Assembly: GCA_963969365.1 (NCBI GenBank)
Contig: OZ017753.1
Coordinates: forward strand, 372,001 to 436,000
Reading direction: 5' to 3'
DNA from: Asterochloris sp. CNOR1
Taxonomy: Eukaryota; Chlorophyta; Trebouxiophyceae; Trebouxiales; Trebouxiaceae
DNA: 64,000 nucleotides
The translations under genes were made by a program, and so were the position numbers. Positions 1 to 11,048 of this stretch are shown here, in pieces; position 1 is the first letter of the stretch; each line of letters opens with the position of its first letter. The notes under the pieces were generated by a model. That model saw nothing but the letters and a program-made list of their open reading frames with translations, ran no database searches and had not been told where the DNA came from.

Positions 1-1240
1 TGTGCTTGGGGGCTCCTGCCCCATACAGCAGACTCATGAATGGCTGAGTGAAACCTGCCTGCTGCCTGACATTTTCGATTGTGCGCTTGGAGGCTCCCGC
101 CATCTCCCCACCATACTCCCTTGCTTGTGCAGACACCTGCACGGCAGATTTCATGAGTCGGAGGCGCGTGGACATGTGAGGCAATGCAGCTGCAGCAGCA
201 GCGCTGTTGGAAAATATGGGCAGCAGCCCAAAGACCATCAGACATGTAGCTGATGCTCTTACCTGCAGGGTAGCCAGATACAGAGCACAGGGGATGCTAC
301 ATGGTGAGGGCGTCTCACCTTCTCTGCTGCACGTGTGCGATTGAGTTGCTCGATGAAGCCATACGAGAAGTCCTCTTGCACCTGCAGCGCACTGAGCCTT
401 TGCTTTGCACTGGAATCAACCGCCGATGGCACACAAGGCAGAAAGCAATGAGCGCTGGAGAGCAGCTTGAACACACAGCTTGCATGTGACACTGATCATC
501 ATTCAGGTGCAAATGAGCGCCCACCTCAAACACTTCATTGCTGCAGTCCACATCCAAAAACTCGTCCAGCCAAGTCTGCAACAGCAGGCATGTCACAGCT
601 TACACAAGGGACTCTGTGCATTTTTTCAAACTCAAGTTGCACATCTGCATCAGCCATGAAGATCTCCAGCAGGAGATTCATCCACATGAGGCTGCCAGAA
701 AGGGCACACATGCGCTGCTTCTGCATACTCAGGAGCCAGGCCAGCAGCAAAGGCCTGCAGTTGGCACACTGTGCTCTGTTTGCCTCAGAACGCAGCTGAG
801 CCAGCAGCAGCTATTCAACAGCCTGCAGGAATTTTCCGCATTTGTGGAGCTTGCGCTACAAGTGCAGTTAGCCCAGTGCCGTAGTGAGTATGTCCATGTT
901 TGTTGACCAGCACTGGCCCCTGCACGGCATGGCTGCTGACCTGCAGGGTGTCCTTATCTGGCACGTCCCAAAGGCTGATGGAGCGCGTGCCAGAGGTGGG
1001 CACGACCTACGCAGGGAAAGAGCTGTGAGTCAACAAGCCCTCTGAGATGAGGCTGGTTCAGGCCGGCACGCCCTCCAGCATTGCAAGGAATGTCATGACA
1101 AGGATTCCAGTCCACAAAGGTGTTTGTCCGTAGGGCTGACACACAGACGACTGTTTCACAGATGGGCCAGCATCAAGATGTCCATAAGAGGAGAGCTGGT
1201 CACTTCAGCTTCAGGTAGCATCCGCTGCCCTGCTGACACA
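1..1240 (-). CDS. Unrecognised multi-exon protein (partial, runs off window start)
   Basis: Several stretches on the minus strand read as protein-like exons bounded by plausible splice sites, in order: around 1340-1255 (PFSMMMLLEHVKKGKDLSPD), 1010-940 (TSGTRSISLWDVPDKDTLQ), 730-570 (CALSGSLMWMNLLLEIFM), 575-500 (TWLDEFLDVDCSNEVFE), 410-310 (QEDFSYGFIEQLNRTRAAEK) and 220-140 (STRLRLMKSAVQVSAQARE). The stretch with SISLWDV could be a WD-repeat strand, but one strand is not enough to name a family. The 3' end lies outside the window and I could not find a start. I do not recognise the product. Its 5' side faces the cyclin-like gene, so the two would be divergent. Exon calls are tentative. Confidence 0.33.
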
Positions 1241-1629
1241 GGGACACGCTCACCATGCGGCAGTGCATGTCAGGGCTGAGGTCCTTGCCCTTTTTGACAT
1301 GCTCGAGCAGCATCATCATGCTGAAGGGAACCTTGGCTCCATGCCCCGCAGGTATGGAGTGCACGACAGCAACCAGCATGCTGATGCTCAGCCGCAATTA
1401 GCACAAAGGCTGTGGGTGGGCACTGCCCTGCACCTGCACCTGCACTGCCATAGCTTCACTTCATAACAGCTGTCCAGCCCCTGGAGCGAACAGATGCTGA
1501 GCAGCTTGATCAAGACCGCTTAATCCAACACGCAGACCCGCATGCAGGACATTCTTACTTGCCCGAGAAGGAGGGGCAAGAATACTTTAAGCAGTCCAGC
1601 TGTTGCCTGTGATTATCCAGAGGTGACAG

Positions 1630-2710
1630 CTGGGCTATATACTGACCAAATACCGCTTGGCGGAGTTGAGTCTGCAAGAAAGCAAGAAGCTACGCAAGGA
1701 ATTTCCCACAAAAATTGGCTTTGCCGATGCACAACCTTTGAAGAGCAAGGGGTGTAGCCTAACTCCACCAATCCAGCCGCATGGCTGTGTCAAGGCAGCA
1801 AGCCGTGGCAACACTGCTTCACATGTGCAACAAACTAGGGCTGGACACCGCCAACAAGTTTCATGCCCTGTGTCTTTTTGCTGATCGTCTGCTGCCATCA
1901 CTGGAGGAGCCTGGAGTGCACTGCTACAGGTGCGCACTGCTGAGTGCTTTGTACTGAACCAGCACCCTCGACACTGCATGCTAGCTGCATCGTGACAGAC
2001 CTGAGCCCACACGGACGGACAAGTTGGGCGTGTTGGCAGCCGTGTGTGTGCTGCTGGCCATGAAGCAGGTCAGCTCTGCCGAGCAGTGCGTAACGTGTGC
2101 CAAAGCGGACAGCCCTGGAGAGCAGCAGCTGGCACCATACACTGCAGGCAGAGCCACAGGCTGATGTGAGTCACCTGCTGAGGCTGACTATCAGTGCAGT
2201 GCAGCCATGGCTCGGCGATCTGTCAGCAAAGCATATGCAAGCAGCCGAGGAGGTGGTCAGCAGGGAGGTCAGTCACCGGCTGACCAATGTGCAGCTCAGG
2301 TCCTACATCTGCTGCACCCTGAGACCGCCTCTCACTCCTCTCTGCAGGTGTCCCTGGAGAGAGGTCTGCTTGTCTCAGATGCCGTGCAGGAACTGCACAC
2401 CAGGATGAGCCAGGGCGGCATGCGAGCGTTCAGCCACGTCAAGCTCAGCACTTGCCATGCCCTGCTGGAGCTGCTGTATGAGGACCCACGCTTTTATGGC
2501 AGCCTGGACGCCGGCGGCACTCTGTTGGCAGCTGGGGTGGTTGCAGCGGCGATGGCTGTGTGCTGCAGACCTTCAGACATGACAGAGCTGGCTGTCAAGG
2601 CGCTCATGGACTGGCTAGCAGACTTGAGCACCACTCCTAAGGACGTCATACTGATTCAGGCTGAGCAGGTGTTGGAGCATACACTTGCAGTCACGAAGCG
2701 TGGAAGATGA
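1630..2710 (+). CDS. Cyclin-fold protein
   Basis: Exon pieces show a cyclin box. About 1825-1935 reads LGLDTANKFHALCLFADRLL, where the family has a helix like 'LxxETxxLAVxLxDRxL'. About 2000-2067 reads KLGVLAAVCVLLAMKQ, the next cyclin helix ('LQLVGVACLLIAAKY'), followed by a GTCAGC donor. A clear last exon from 2348 to the TGA ending at 2710 carries LLAAGVVAAAMAVCCRPSDM, which fits a second, degenerate cyclin fold. Cyclins bind and activate a CDK, or act in transcription complexes; which class this is cannot be told. An exon near 1660-1755 (AELSLQESKKLRKEF) may be the N-terminus, but no secure ATG is visible. The 3' end converges on the acid phosphatase gene, and its last exon has a decayed second copy near 3700. 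The cyclin assignment rests on two helices and is moderately sure. Confidence 0.5.
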
Positions 2711-2814
2711 CCAGATTATCCTAAATGTGTAAGGAATGGTTGATATGGCAGTCACATTCAGATGGGTCAGCTTCCCTGAACCAAGTCCCTGCCCGTGTCC
2801 CATATCATGACTCA

Positions 2815-3075
2815 GCTTGCCTGGCACGTCCCCTTTTGCTGCTGCGCTGTCTGCCCAAAAGGCTCAGCAGGCATCTGCTTCAATGAATCAAGCTTGCAGC
2901 CATGACTTCCCTGTCGGAAGCTGGGCAGCACTGCCCTTGCCAGCATACATGCACCTTGCTCGCCTGGCCGTGATGTGTATATGGATTTCCAATCTACATG
3001 AGGCCATTTCTGGTGCAGGCTGTGATGTATTGTAAGCTGTTCCACAGCTCCAGAATAACATGGCCGCACTTCATT
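2815..3075 (-). pseudogene. Decayed copy of the acid phosphatase 3' exons
   Basis: Read on the minus strand, 3065-3035 gives HVILELWNS where the intact gene has NVVLELWES, and 2890-2820 gives LDSLKQMPAEPFGQTAQQQ where the intact last exon has LDSLKQNFFQPFVLTAEQK. Nothing upstream connects these pieces to the remaining phosphatase exons, because the cyclin-like fragment of unit B lies in between. It is a by-product of the tandem duplication and is probably not expressed as a phosphatase. Confidence 0.7.
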
Positions 3076-3689
3076 GGCTTGTACAGTAGAGCTCATTTGC
3101 AGTTGTTGAGTGTAAACCAGGCTGGAGAACCTACAGGACGGCCGGTTTGATGGAGGCCATGAGCCAGGCTCCACACTGACCTGACATGTTGAGGGCAAGT
3201 GCACAAGGTACTCCTCAAGGCCTCCTGGGATATGCAACAGAAAAATGATGGTCCTGCAGGGCAAGATGTTCAGCTGCATCAAGTACCCAGTCTCAGCCAC
3301 CAAAGGGCATGCTTCTAAGTGCGACGGCCCTTGTCTGCTTTCGTCACCTGTGACACAGCAGAGCTGCCGCCTTGAGCAGGCATTGACATGAGCCTTTGAA
3401 TTGCAGTGCTGCCTGGAAGTAGAGCTGCTGCTGTCGCTGGTGTGATGTCACAGCCAGCGCACATGTCCTGAGCTGCACTGCAAACCACTTGAGAGCAAGA
3501 CGCTGATGGAAGGAGCTCCTATGGGCAACATCCAGAACTGCCATGGATGACATAACGGCCTGAAGCTAAAAGACCACATAAGCGTGCAAGGTGCAGTGGT
3601 GCTTGATGGACGGCCATCTACATGCTCGCACAGCTGCGAAGCCCCAGACACCAGCCCAGACGTTGTGCAGGATTGCACACCAGATTCAG

Positions 3690-3850
3690 GACCAGTCGTG
3701 GCGGTAATGGCTGTCTGCTGCCGACCTGAAGACATGACGGCGCTGGTGTGCAACAGGCTTATTGTCTGGCTTGCAAACTGGAGATCTAAGGAATCGCAGA
3801 TAAGTAAGCTAGCAGCGCTAGGCCTCAAAAGAATGAACACTAAGAGATCT
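3690..3850 (+). pseudogene. Decayed copy of the cyclin-like last exon
   Basis: The frame at 3704 reads MAVCCRPEDMTALVCNRLIV, parallel to MAVCCRPSDMTELAVKALMD in the intact last exon at 2552. Similarity fades after about 30 residues. There are no matching upstream cyclin exons in front of it, so it is an isolated 3' fragment from the tandem duplication. Confidence 0.7.
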
Positions 3851-3947
3851 CTGACTCCTTCTAATGTGGGGTAGATGGCCAAAGCAACTGTAGCTTGGCC
3901 TTCTGGGCTGCGATATGGTCGCAGCACTGCAGTCACACTCAAACAAG

Positions 3948-6900
3948 TCACAGACCCTGAACAGAGTCTCCTCCCTTGCCACCTGGCTCATCGTGACCAA
4001 ATTCGACTCTACACATCTCCTCCTTTTGCTCTGCCGTCAGAACAAATGGCTGGAAGAAGTTCTGCTTCAGAGAATCTAGGGTGCACACATGGCCTGCACG
4101 CAGAGCCGCAGCGGACTCAGATGCATGCTGGCAGCCAGGATACACAACAGGGTACACAACAGCTCGCTCACCTGGCTGCATGTCAGGAAGGTCCACTTCT
4201 TTCTTGTTGAAGATGACTCTGACATAGTGTGTGTCGTGCTGCGGACTCTCCCACAGCTCCAGAACAACATTGCTGCACCACAGGGCATGGCATCAGGTCC
4301 CCACGTAGTGACCTACGCTCCTTGTGCGAGTGGATGTCAGTGCGACTGTGCTTGCCTGCCGGTGTACAAGTATTGCAGCAAAACCAGCTATAACAATGCA
4401 AGTACTAACCTGACATAGGGGGGCCATTGTGTCACATCCTGCTTCAGGGTCTGCAATAGCGGCATAATGGTCCTGCAGAGCAAAAATCTCAGCTGAAAGC
4501 AGCATGCAGCTGCAGCTTGGTCATGCACGCACACTCAGCCAACTGTCATCTGCCACGGCTACCTGTGACACGGCATGGCTGCAGCCTTGGGCAGGTGGTC
4601 TATCTGACATGCGCCACGAGTAGCTACAGCCCTTTTTGGAAACACTGCTGCTGCTAGAAGCTCAAAGCACTGCCCATGAAGTGCTATGAATCGAGCTGCA
4701 CTGCCAACCATATGAGGAGCAGGAGGCCAGCTACAGGTTACCCCTCCATTTGCTGCCAGGATTCAGCAGCACAGCAGCAACATGGAGCCTGGCGCAAATC
4801 GATGCTGCTTGATATTTTGGGCATGACACGGCAGGGGTGAGTGCCAACTGCAGCATGGCGCCTGGCACAGCCCCGCTGCTGCTACGTGAAAGCACACTAG
4901 GCACCAACATCTGGCAAAGCGTGCCCGCATTCCAGCAGGCAGCAGCATGGCATCTGGCGCGGCGCAGTTGCTGCCTTGTGCAGGCACCATTTGAGAGGGT
5001 CATGCAGGCACCCCGGACCCACGTGTCGTGGCCAGAGTAGAGCAGCATCCTGGGCTGAGCCTCGCCCTGCACGGTGGCATCCATGTGATCCACCAGCATG
5101 CTGAACAGACGCCCCATGCTCAGCTGCATCAGCTTCTGGGAGCCCTGCAGTCGAGGCAGGGCCAACCTTAGAAGGCCAACTTCCCGCAGCAGTGATGAGG
5201 CCTGCCCTGGTCAGCCGCATCAGCCTCTGGGATACCTGCACAGCAGGTTTGGCTTTTGAAAGCCCCAGCATAAGGGTGGGTGCAGGGCCAAAACTCAGCC
5301 ACATGAGGCTCTGGGAGCTCTGCACAGCAAGCACGGTTGGCCCCAGCCCAGTAGGCGAGGCCCACATCAAGGTCCATCAGATCCTGGGAGTCCTGCACAG
5401 CCGGCACAATCATGCTTGGCTTCCAGGACCCGCAGCAGTAGGCAGGACCAGGTTGACCTGTGGGAGCGCGGCCTGACAATGCGACTGGATTGCAGTACTG
5501 GTCGATGCCTGAGGCTGTGCACACTCGGCAGCCACTGAAATGGAGCCGCAGCCTGACAAGGCCACCTCATTGCAGTGCTGGTCAGCGTGCTGAGGCTGTG
5601 CATGTCCCAGCCACTGGAACGGAGCGGCCCTACCAGATATGACCGCCACCAGCAGCCAGCAGCGCGGGGCAACCTGCCATATCATTCATGCATGCCATGT
5701 CAGAATGATGGCTGCCCACACAAGGAGCAGGCAGTAATAGCTGGTGGGGCAGCCCACCTCAATATGTGCCTGAGGGGCTACAAGCGCGGTCATGCGCTTG
5801 GCAGCTTCCTGGTCAATGGTCAGCAGGAGGTCCTCGTCAAAACCCTCAGGGATGTGCTTGCCATGGGCAGCCAGCGTCGTCAGCGCGTCGTGCAGGTCCA
5901 CATACACGACAGGCTCTCCCTCTGGAATGTCCATGACCTTGCGCACTTGCGCGTCCACCTCCCTCAGGCGGGCATCCTCCCTGGCCTGCTCTGCAGCAAA
6001 ACTGCATCTGGTATCAGTGCCAATGGCCCATGCATGCTGGGCCTAGAGAAGGGCCTGGCAAGTGGGTGTTGGTGCCTGCATGCCCCATTCATGGGGACAG
6101 GCCAGGGCCAGTGACACAGGGAATTTGAGGCTTAGGCATTGTGAGGGGCTGACTGGTAAGGCCTGCTGCAGCACAGGAAGAGGCAGGGTTTGCTGAACCC
6201 TGCTGCAGCTTGATTCCCACAACCCCTGCTGCAGCTTGCCGTAGTGCCAGAACTGGGGAGCAGCGTGCTGCTGAGTTTGAACTTGCTCCTGCTGAGCTTT
6301 TAAACCACGCTGCTGCTGAGCTGCTGGCAGGCTCGACGTGGTCTCTATGTGCACCCCTGCTGATGCAATTTCTGGGGCAGTTCAGGGTGCTGGGCCTCAC
6401 AATCACTGCCACAACGCATGCATCCCCTGCTGGGCTGGCTGCAGAGCACGTCCCTTTTGCTGAACCCAGACGCTCTCACCTTGCACCTTCTTTTTGGCTG
6501 CATTCATGGCCAGCTTCAGCGACAGGCAGCCTTGCACGTTGGCAAAGAGGACCTCGTCCAGGTCGGCTGCGGTGGTGACAGGGATGGCCTCCAGCGTGTC
6601 AGGGTACAGCCCTGTCAGCACTCCCTGTAGAGTGCCTATCGTCCGCTGGAAGTTGGTGGTCCGCCCCGTCACAGCATCAGCCTGCCTGGCACAGCACGGC
6701 CGTGTGTCAGTGCAGGCAGACAGGTGCAAGGACAGCAATTGGGAATGACCATGCTGGCCAGAATTGCGACATCCAGCGTGAGCCTTCGTGGCATCCTCAG
6801 TGTCATGAACAGGGAGCACACAGTGGGCAACGCTTCCAACCACAAGCACTCCAACGCTGCACACACAAGTCAACACAAACCAGCTCTGCCCTCCAGCAGA

Positions 6901-8004
6901 CTGACCAGGGCTGCCCACTGGCATCATGTCTGCCAGGCCCCAAAGTTCTGACCTGCTCAGGAGTCAATATGGAAGACAGGCAGGGTCAAGTCTGTGATCT
7001 TTGACGCCAGCAGCCCTCAGCTGCTCCCATTTGTATGTGTAAGCCCCCCGTGCCATGGGCTGCTGCGTGGAGCCAGCTGCTCAGCAAGCTGCAGAGACTG
7101 CATGACAGAGGCACTGGAGGCAACTGCAGCTCAGCTCACCTGCCACTGCTGAGGGAGGTACTGCAGCTGCTGCATGTACCTCTGGCGCAGCCACTGCCCC
7201 AGCTCCATGGCCTGCTTCTGGCCAAGTGTGGTCAGCTCGCCCTTGCTGCAGCCGCCAGGCAGCTTCGTCTCCCGCTGCAGGGGCAACCGGCACAGCTGTC
7301 AGCCGCAGGCAGGGAAAGGCTGCTGAAAGGCGCTGCAGAATAAAGTAGGGACTGCCTCATTTGGCAGCACCTATGCCAGGCAACTCCACGGCAGGGGCAG
7401 GCAACAAGCTTCTGCTTGCAAGATGTTGTTGCAGATGGCTTAGCACGCGTCCGCCAGCATGCTGCAAGAGTGAAGGCAGCTGTACACTTTCAGTCCCTTG
7501 TATTGATCCACCTGGGCCTTGTCATGGGCAGAGACTGGCTGAGAACCACCGTCTGCAGCGGAGATGGCCAGGCGCACAGCCTCTGCCTTGCCATGACAAT
7601 CTGGCCAGGTTGCACCCCAGGTCTGCCAGTATCGGTGCGTCAGGGGTGTCCGGGCTCCATGCCTGCAGCGAACATGCTGCTGCATTGCTGCACTGCATGG
7701 CTGCCTTGTGCTGTGGCATGTCATTGAGGTGGGTCCAGTCCTCACATAGCACTCATGGTGCATGCTGGATCAAGCAGTATCAGGCGCCTAGCCTGCTGCC
7801 GGCTGCCAGGCTTGATGTCAAGTATAGCCCTTGAAGATGCTTTGCGCACCTGAAGACCACCTGCACCAGCTTCAGCTTAGCCTGTGGATCCACAGGCAAT
7901 GTCCTGCTCCCATTGTTCTGAGACTGGCACTGTGCCGGTGCTGAGAATCTACAGGCACACAGCATGCCACCTCCAGCAGCCAGGACCGGAGCCAATCGCT
8001 TCAT
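3948..8004 (-). CDS. Histidine acid phosphatase, ACP6-like (lysophosphatidic acid phosphatase type)
   Basis: Branch-2 histidine phosphatases hydrolyse phosphomonoesters; ACP6 members act on lysophosphatidic acid. Minus-strand exons by frame and splice sites are about 8004-7850, 7662-7545, 7274-7140, 6681-6480, 5990-5758, 5144-5023, 4272-4172 and 4093-3948. The first exon ends LKLVQVVF and the second opens HGARTPL, so the catalytic RHGxRxP motif is assembled across a splice junction. GELTTLGQKQAMELGQWLRQ follows, then RTTNFQRTIGTLQGVL (the RSTN..RT region) and a central domain with VDLHDALTTLAAHGKHIPEG. LLYSGHD carries the proton-donor HD pair. The C-terminal part reads NVVLELWESPQHDTHYVRV. 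The ATG at 8004 starts MKRLAPVLAAGG, a possible signal or membrane anchor. The segment between the HD pair and LELWE is not securely modelled. This gene is divergent from TraB and convergent with the cyclin-like gene. Confidence 0.82.
4779..4985. repeat. Three short decayed repeats in a phosphatase intron
   Basis: Three related segments begin near 4779 (AACATGGAGCCTGGCGCAAA), 4853 (AGCATGGCGCCTGGCACAG) and 4945 (AGCATGGCATCTGGCGCGG). Each continues into a CTGCTGCC-like tail. Spacing is about 70-90 bases, close to that of the exon-edge arrays, but I could not tie these to a specific exon edge. Confidence 0.55.
5090..5400 (-). repeat. Four tandem copies of a splice acceptor plus exon start (phosphatase)
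   Basis: On the minus strand the real exon begins at 5144 as CTGCAG|GGCTCCCAGAAGCT. Decayed copies of the same acceptor plus exon start lie upstream in the intron at 5235 (GTGCAG|GTATCCCAGAGGCT), 5319 (GTGCAG|AGCTCCCAGAGCCT) and 5391 (GTGCAG|GACTCCCAGGATCT). Spacings are 91, 84 and 72 bases. Each copy keeps a plausible AG acceptor. Confidence 0.8.
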
Positions 8005-8614
8005 TGGCAGATGCCCTGGCACCTCCTTCGCTGGCAGGGCATCATTGACTTTGACGATTCCCATGAGACACATTTGATGGCAGGCTGCTTTCAACTTGCA
8101 TTAATGCAAGCAGATCCGCGTCAAGCATGCATTCCCAGATGTCACTGTAGCAGGACCTCATGGATTTGCAGGCCCCCAGTCAGGCGAAGGCATGGCAAGC
8201 ACAGGATGCCAGCCTGCCAAGCAGCAGAAGAATCAGTGAGCGCATCAGTTGTGAAGTTCAGCATGGAGGCAGTCAGAAGGGGCTCTAGAGAGGTTTTGAC
8301 AGAGCTGGGCCACCCCAATCTGCTGCCCTTAGTTGAGAATGGTGAGCTGTGCACTCTTGTGGGCACGCATCCTGCTGAAGCTGTCAGCGCACTGGCATAT
8401 AGAGGTGGAGACATGCTGCAGGCACTCTAATAGCATTTCGCAGGCCACCCGATCTCCTCAATCAGCAACGGAGTCGCTGGGAGGCTCTGACCCAAGCTAG
8501 GCTTGAGCACCCTGACAGCTCACAGAAGCCGCTGCCAGCATTTCGGCACTACCAGGTCAGCTTCTTGAGTGTAGAAGGCACCTAGTGCCCTGTCGTGGTC
8601 CAGCATGTGATGCT
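8005..8614. promoter_or_regulatory. Divergent intergenic region, acid phosphatase / TraB
   Basis: This interval lies between the phosphatase ATG (minus, 8004) and the first secure TraB exon (plus). It probably contains both promoters and the undetected 5' exon or exons of the TraB gene. An open stretch near 8257-8430 has no recognisable homology. I see no clear TATA box or repeat. Confidence 0.35.
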
Positions 8615-10317
8615 CTGCAGAGGGGCTTGGCACAGCAAGTGGTGCCTGTGCAGGAGCCAGAGTGTGTGATTGTGCTGGGCACAGCCCACATCTCTACCCA
8701 GTCTGCCCAGGATGTGTACAGAGCCATCTGCCAGCTCCGGCCAGACAGCATCGTGGTGGAGCTGTGCGCCAGCCGCGCCGCCATCATGGCCGAAGAGCCT
8801 CGCTTCGAGCTGTCCCCTGGACCGTGCAGCCAGCCTCTGCTGCCTGCTGGGCAGGCGCAGGCTGCAGCAGAGGCGCAGCGTCAGCCCATGCAGCCAGGGA
8901 AGTCAGGCAACCTGTTCAGTCTCAGGTGATCTCTGGTGTTGGCTGCTTTGGCAGCAACGCAGGGTGGCCAGCCGGCTCCACTGCAAGCTGCAATGCCCTT
9001 GCACTGTCTACCCATCCTGCCCCCTTGCCTGGTAGAAAAGGAGTCGGCGCTTGCCTCAGAAGCCAGGTGCAGTGACCCTGCTCCCATGCTGCACTGCAGG
9101 GGCCGCTCGCTTCTTGAGGCTTTCCAGCAGACCCTGCAGCTGGGTGGGCAGTCAGCACTGATCCTGCGGCTGCTGCTCAGCGCTGCCTACAGCCGCCTGC
9201 AGCACCTGGGGCAGCCAGGGGGGGAGTTCATCGCTGCCCGCATTGCCGGCGAGGCAGTCGGCTGCGACAAGCTTGTGCTTGGTAGGTGGCTGGCTGCCCA
9301 GAACGCACAGTATACTCTGCTCTGGGGTGTCATCTAGAGGATGGATCCAGATTGAGCTGCTGCCCTAGTGCAACAGTCAGCAGCAGCTGCTGCAAGCCTG
9401 CTCAGCTGCAACTGTGACTGACCCAGCTCGGCATGAAGGCAAAGGCCAGCTTGGGGACAGTCTCCTTCAACAGACTTTGTAGCTGCAGCCGGCAGCGTCT
9501 AGGGCTGCTGCCCGTGATCCCCTCTAGACTGACCCCACCGCGGTCACAGCTCAATGTGTTTGCAGGGGATCGCCCTGTGGAGATCACGCTGGAGCGCACC
9601 TGGGCTGCCCTGAAGCTGTGGAAGCGGGCTGCCCTGGTGGTGGCTTGGCTGCCTCTCCTGGTCGTCCTGCCATGGCTAACACTGGACATCGAGGGCTCCA
9701 AAACGGAGGAGAGCCTGGAGGACATGCGCAAATTTGTGGAGAGAACGTGCCCTGAGGCACGCCACGCCTGATGTGCCGCCATTGTGCTTTGCTTTGGTCC
9801 TTTGCTGGAATGCTGCTGTCCACAGACCCTGTGATAACATGAACACCTGCTGCCTGTGCAGGCTGTACTGTTGGGAACAATGGACAGCTCGCAAGCGTGC
9901 TTTGCAGCCAGGCGGGACCTTCATGCCCTCATTGGCAGCCCGGTGTCCTGCAGGTGCTGGAGCCATTGCTGTGCGAGCGAGACCTTTGCCTCAAATGACA
10001 CTGGCTGTTGTGCTGCCCTGCAGGTGCTAGAGCCAATCCTGTACGAACGTGACCGCTACCTCACATGGGCACTGCAGCGTTCCAAGGCTGTGAATGGCAG
10101 CCGTCTGGTGGTGGGGGTGGTGGGCCTCATGCACCTCAGGGGCATCTCAGAGACACTCAGCCATTGGGAGAGCGCAGAGCCTCTGCGCTTCCGCGAAGTC
10201 GTGGGCAGCAGCAGGCGACGCAAGAAGAGAGGAGAGTTCGGCCCAGGCCGCCGCCTGCTTGCAGAGGCTGTAGTTGCTGGAGCTGCTTCTTGGGCATGGC
10301 TCTCTTGGCACCACTAA
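8615..10317 (+). CDS. TraB-domain (TRABD-like) protein
   Basis: TraB proteins are predicted metal-dependent membrane or organelle proteins; plant and animal members are linked to mitochondria, but their chemistry is not settled. Exon 8615?-8925 has the family opening VIVLGTAHISTQSAQDVYRA followed by DSIVVELCASR. Exon 9100-9281 reads GGQSALILRLLLSAAYSRL and then PGGEFIAARIAGEA. Exon 9566-9735 or so has GDRPVEITLERTWAALKLW, a hallmark of the family. The last exon, 10024-10317, has VLEPILYERDRYLTWAL and VVGVVGLMHLRGI and ends at TAA. The GTAH, ExC and GEF positions are present. No ATG is secure upstream of 8637, so the 5' end is open. The boundary of the third exon is uncertain, because the obvious donor leaves the wrong phase. 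Confidence 0.8.
9954..10078 (+). repeat. Duplicated acceptor plus exon start (TraB last exon)
   Basis: The real exon starts CTGCAG|GTGCTAGAGCC at 10024. A copy, CTGCAG|GTGCTGGAGCC, lies exactly 70 bases upstream at 9954. About 50 bases match at roughly three quarters identity by eye, from the acceptor into the codons for VLEPILYERD. The copy contains an in-frame stop soon after, so it cannot replace the exon. Confidence 0.85.
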
Positions 10318-11048
10318 TGGCTGCTGCAGGATGGGCTGTGACTTCACTGATTGTAAGTACCAAATAATGCCCATGCACCTCATTTTGAGATATTGAGATT
10401 GCTGGGGCTGCAGGAGATATCGCCAAAGGCCATACAGAGCCTGTTGGCCTGCTTATCTGGGTGCACTTCTTGCATTTTGCAGTTTGTGTTGTGCCCCATG
10501 ACTGGACTCTTTAAGCTTTGCAATCAGCAGTATTTTCCCTACATCCACAAGAACTTGATCAATGACCACTGTTCAGCCTTGTGGAAGCCTGTCTGGAATA
10601 GAGCTTGCCCTCAGCGCTATCCTTGGGTGGCCTCAGAAACTCTCAGCAGACAAGAGTTGATTCAGCTCTAGCGCTGACTCTCCAAAGCTTCAGGATGGCG
10701 ACTCACTCTTTGTCTTTCAGCCCATGCTGGGCAAACTCAGCATATTTGTTGAGGGGCCTGCCTTGTGCAAGTGCATGTCATGTGCTTCTTTTGGGAACTA
10801 GCGCCTGCAGTACAGGGCAGCACATCTAGCTAAGACCGCAGCTCCAACAGCCAGCCGTGTGGGCATCACGAACTTCTGCCTGAACAGATTGACAAGGCAG
10901 TCAATGTCCCAGCAGCGCAACTTGCATGGGGGCCCACCATTGATCATGTTCGGCACTCTCTGCATGCACTGCTGTCACTCGCCTTTCTGCAGCAGTTGTG
11001 GCATCCGCGCCACGATTGTCACTGAACCCTGCTGTTCCTGCCACTCAC
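10318..11048. other. Intergenic stretch, TraB to SET gene
   Basis: The two genes converge here. The last small exon and the stop of the SET methyltransferase should lie in this interval, because its last recognised exon ends in a good GTGAGT donor at 11048. I could not place that exon. I see no other gene, RNA or repeat. Confidence 0.35.

Larger units (their letters stand above)
2500..4730. repeat. Diverged 1.15-1.2 kb tandem duplication of a convergent gene junction
   Basis: Unit A (about 2500-3530) and unit B (about 3650-4730) match at several separated points with a steady offset. GATGGCTGTGTGCTGCAG at 2552 matches AATGGCTGTCTGCTGCCG at 3705. CCACAGCTCCAGAATAACAT near 3041 matches CCACAGCTCCAGAACAACAT near 4253. 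ATGGTCCTGCAGGGCAA at 3247 matches ATGGTCCTGCAGAGCAA at 4466. CCTGTGACACAGCA near 3347 matches CCTGTGACACGGCA near 4563. Each unit holds the 3' end of the plus-strand cyclin-like gene and the 3' end of the minus-strand acid phosphatase. The outer ends (2.3-2.7 kb and 3.95-4.3 kb) join to the rest of their genes; the inner ends are decayed. Confidence 0.75.

Noticed and set aside
8257-8430. Possible first coding exon of the TraB gene
   Set aside because: It is open and Leu-rich but has no similarity to TraB N-termini and no in-phase splice to the exon near 8615.
10393-10671. Plus-strand open frame after TraB
   Set aside because: No motif, no splice partner and unlike any C-terminal TraB extension I know.
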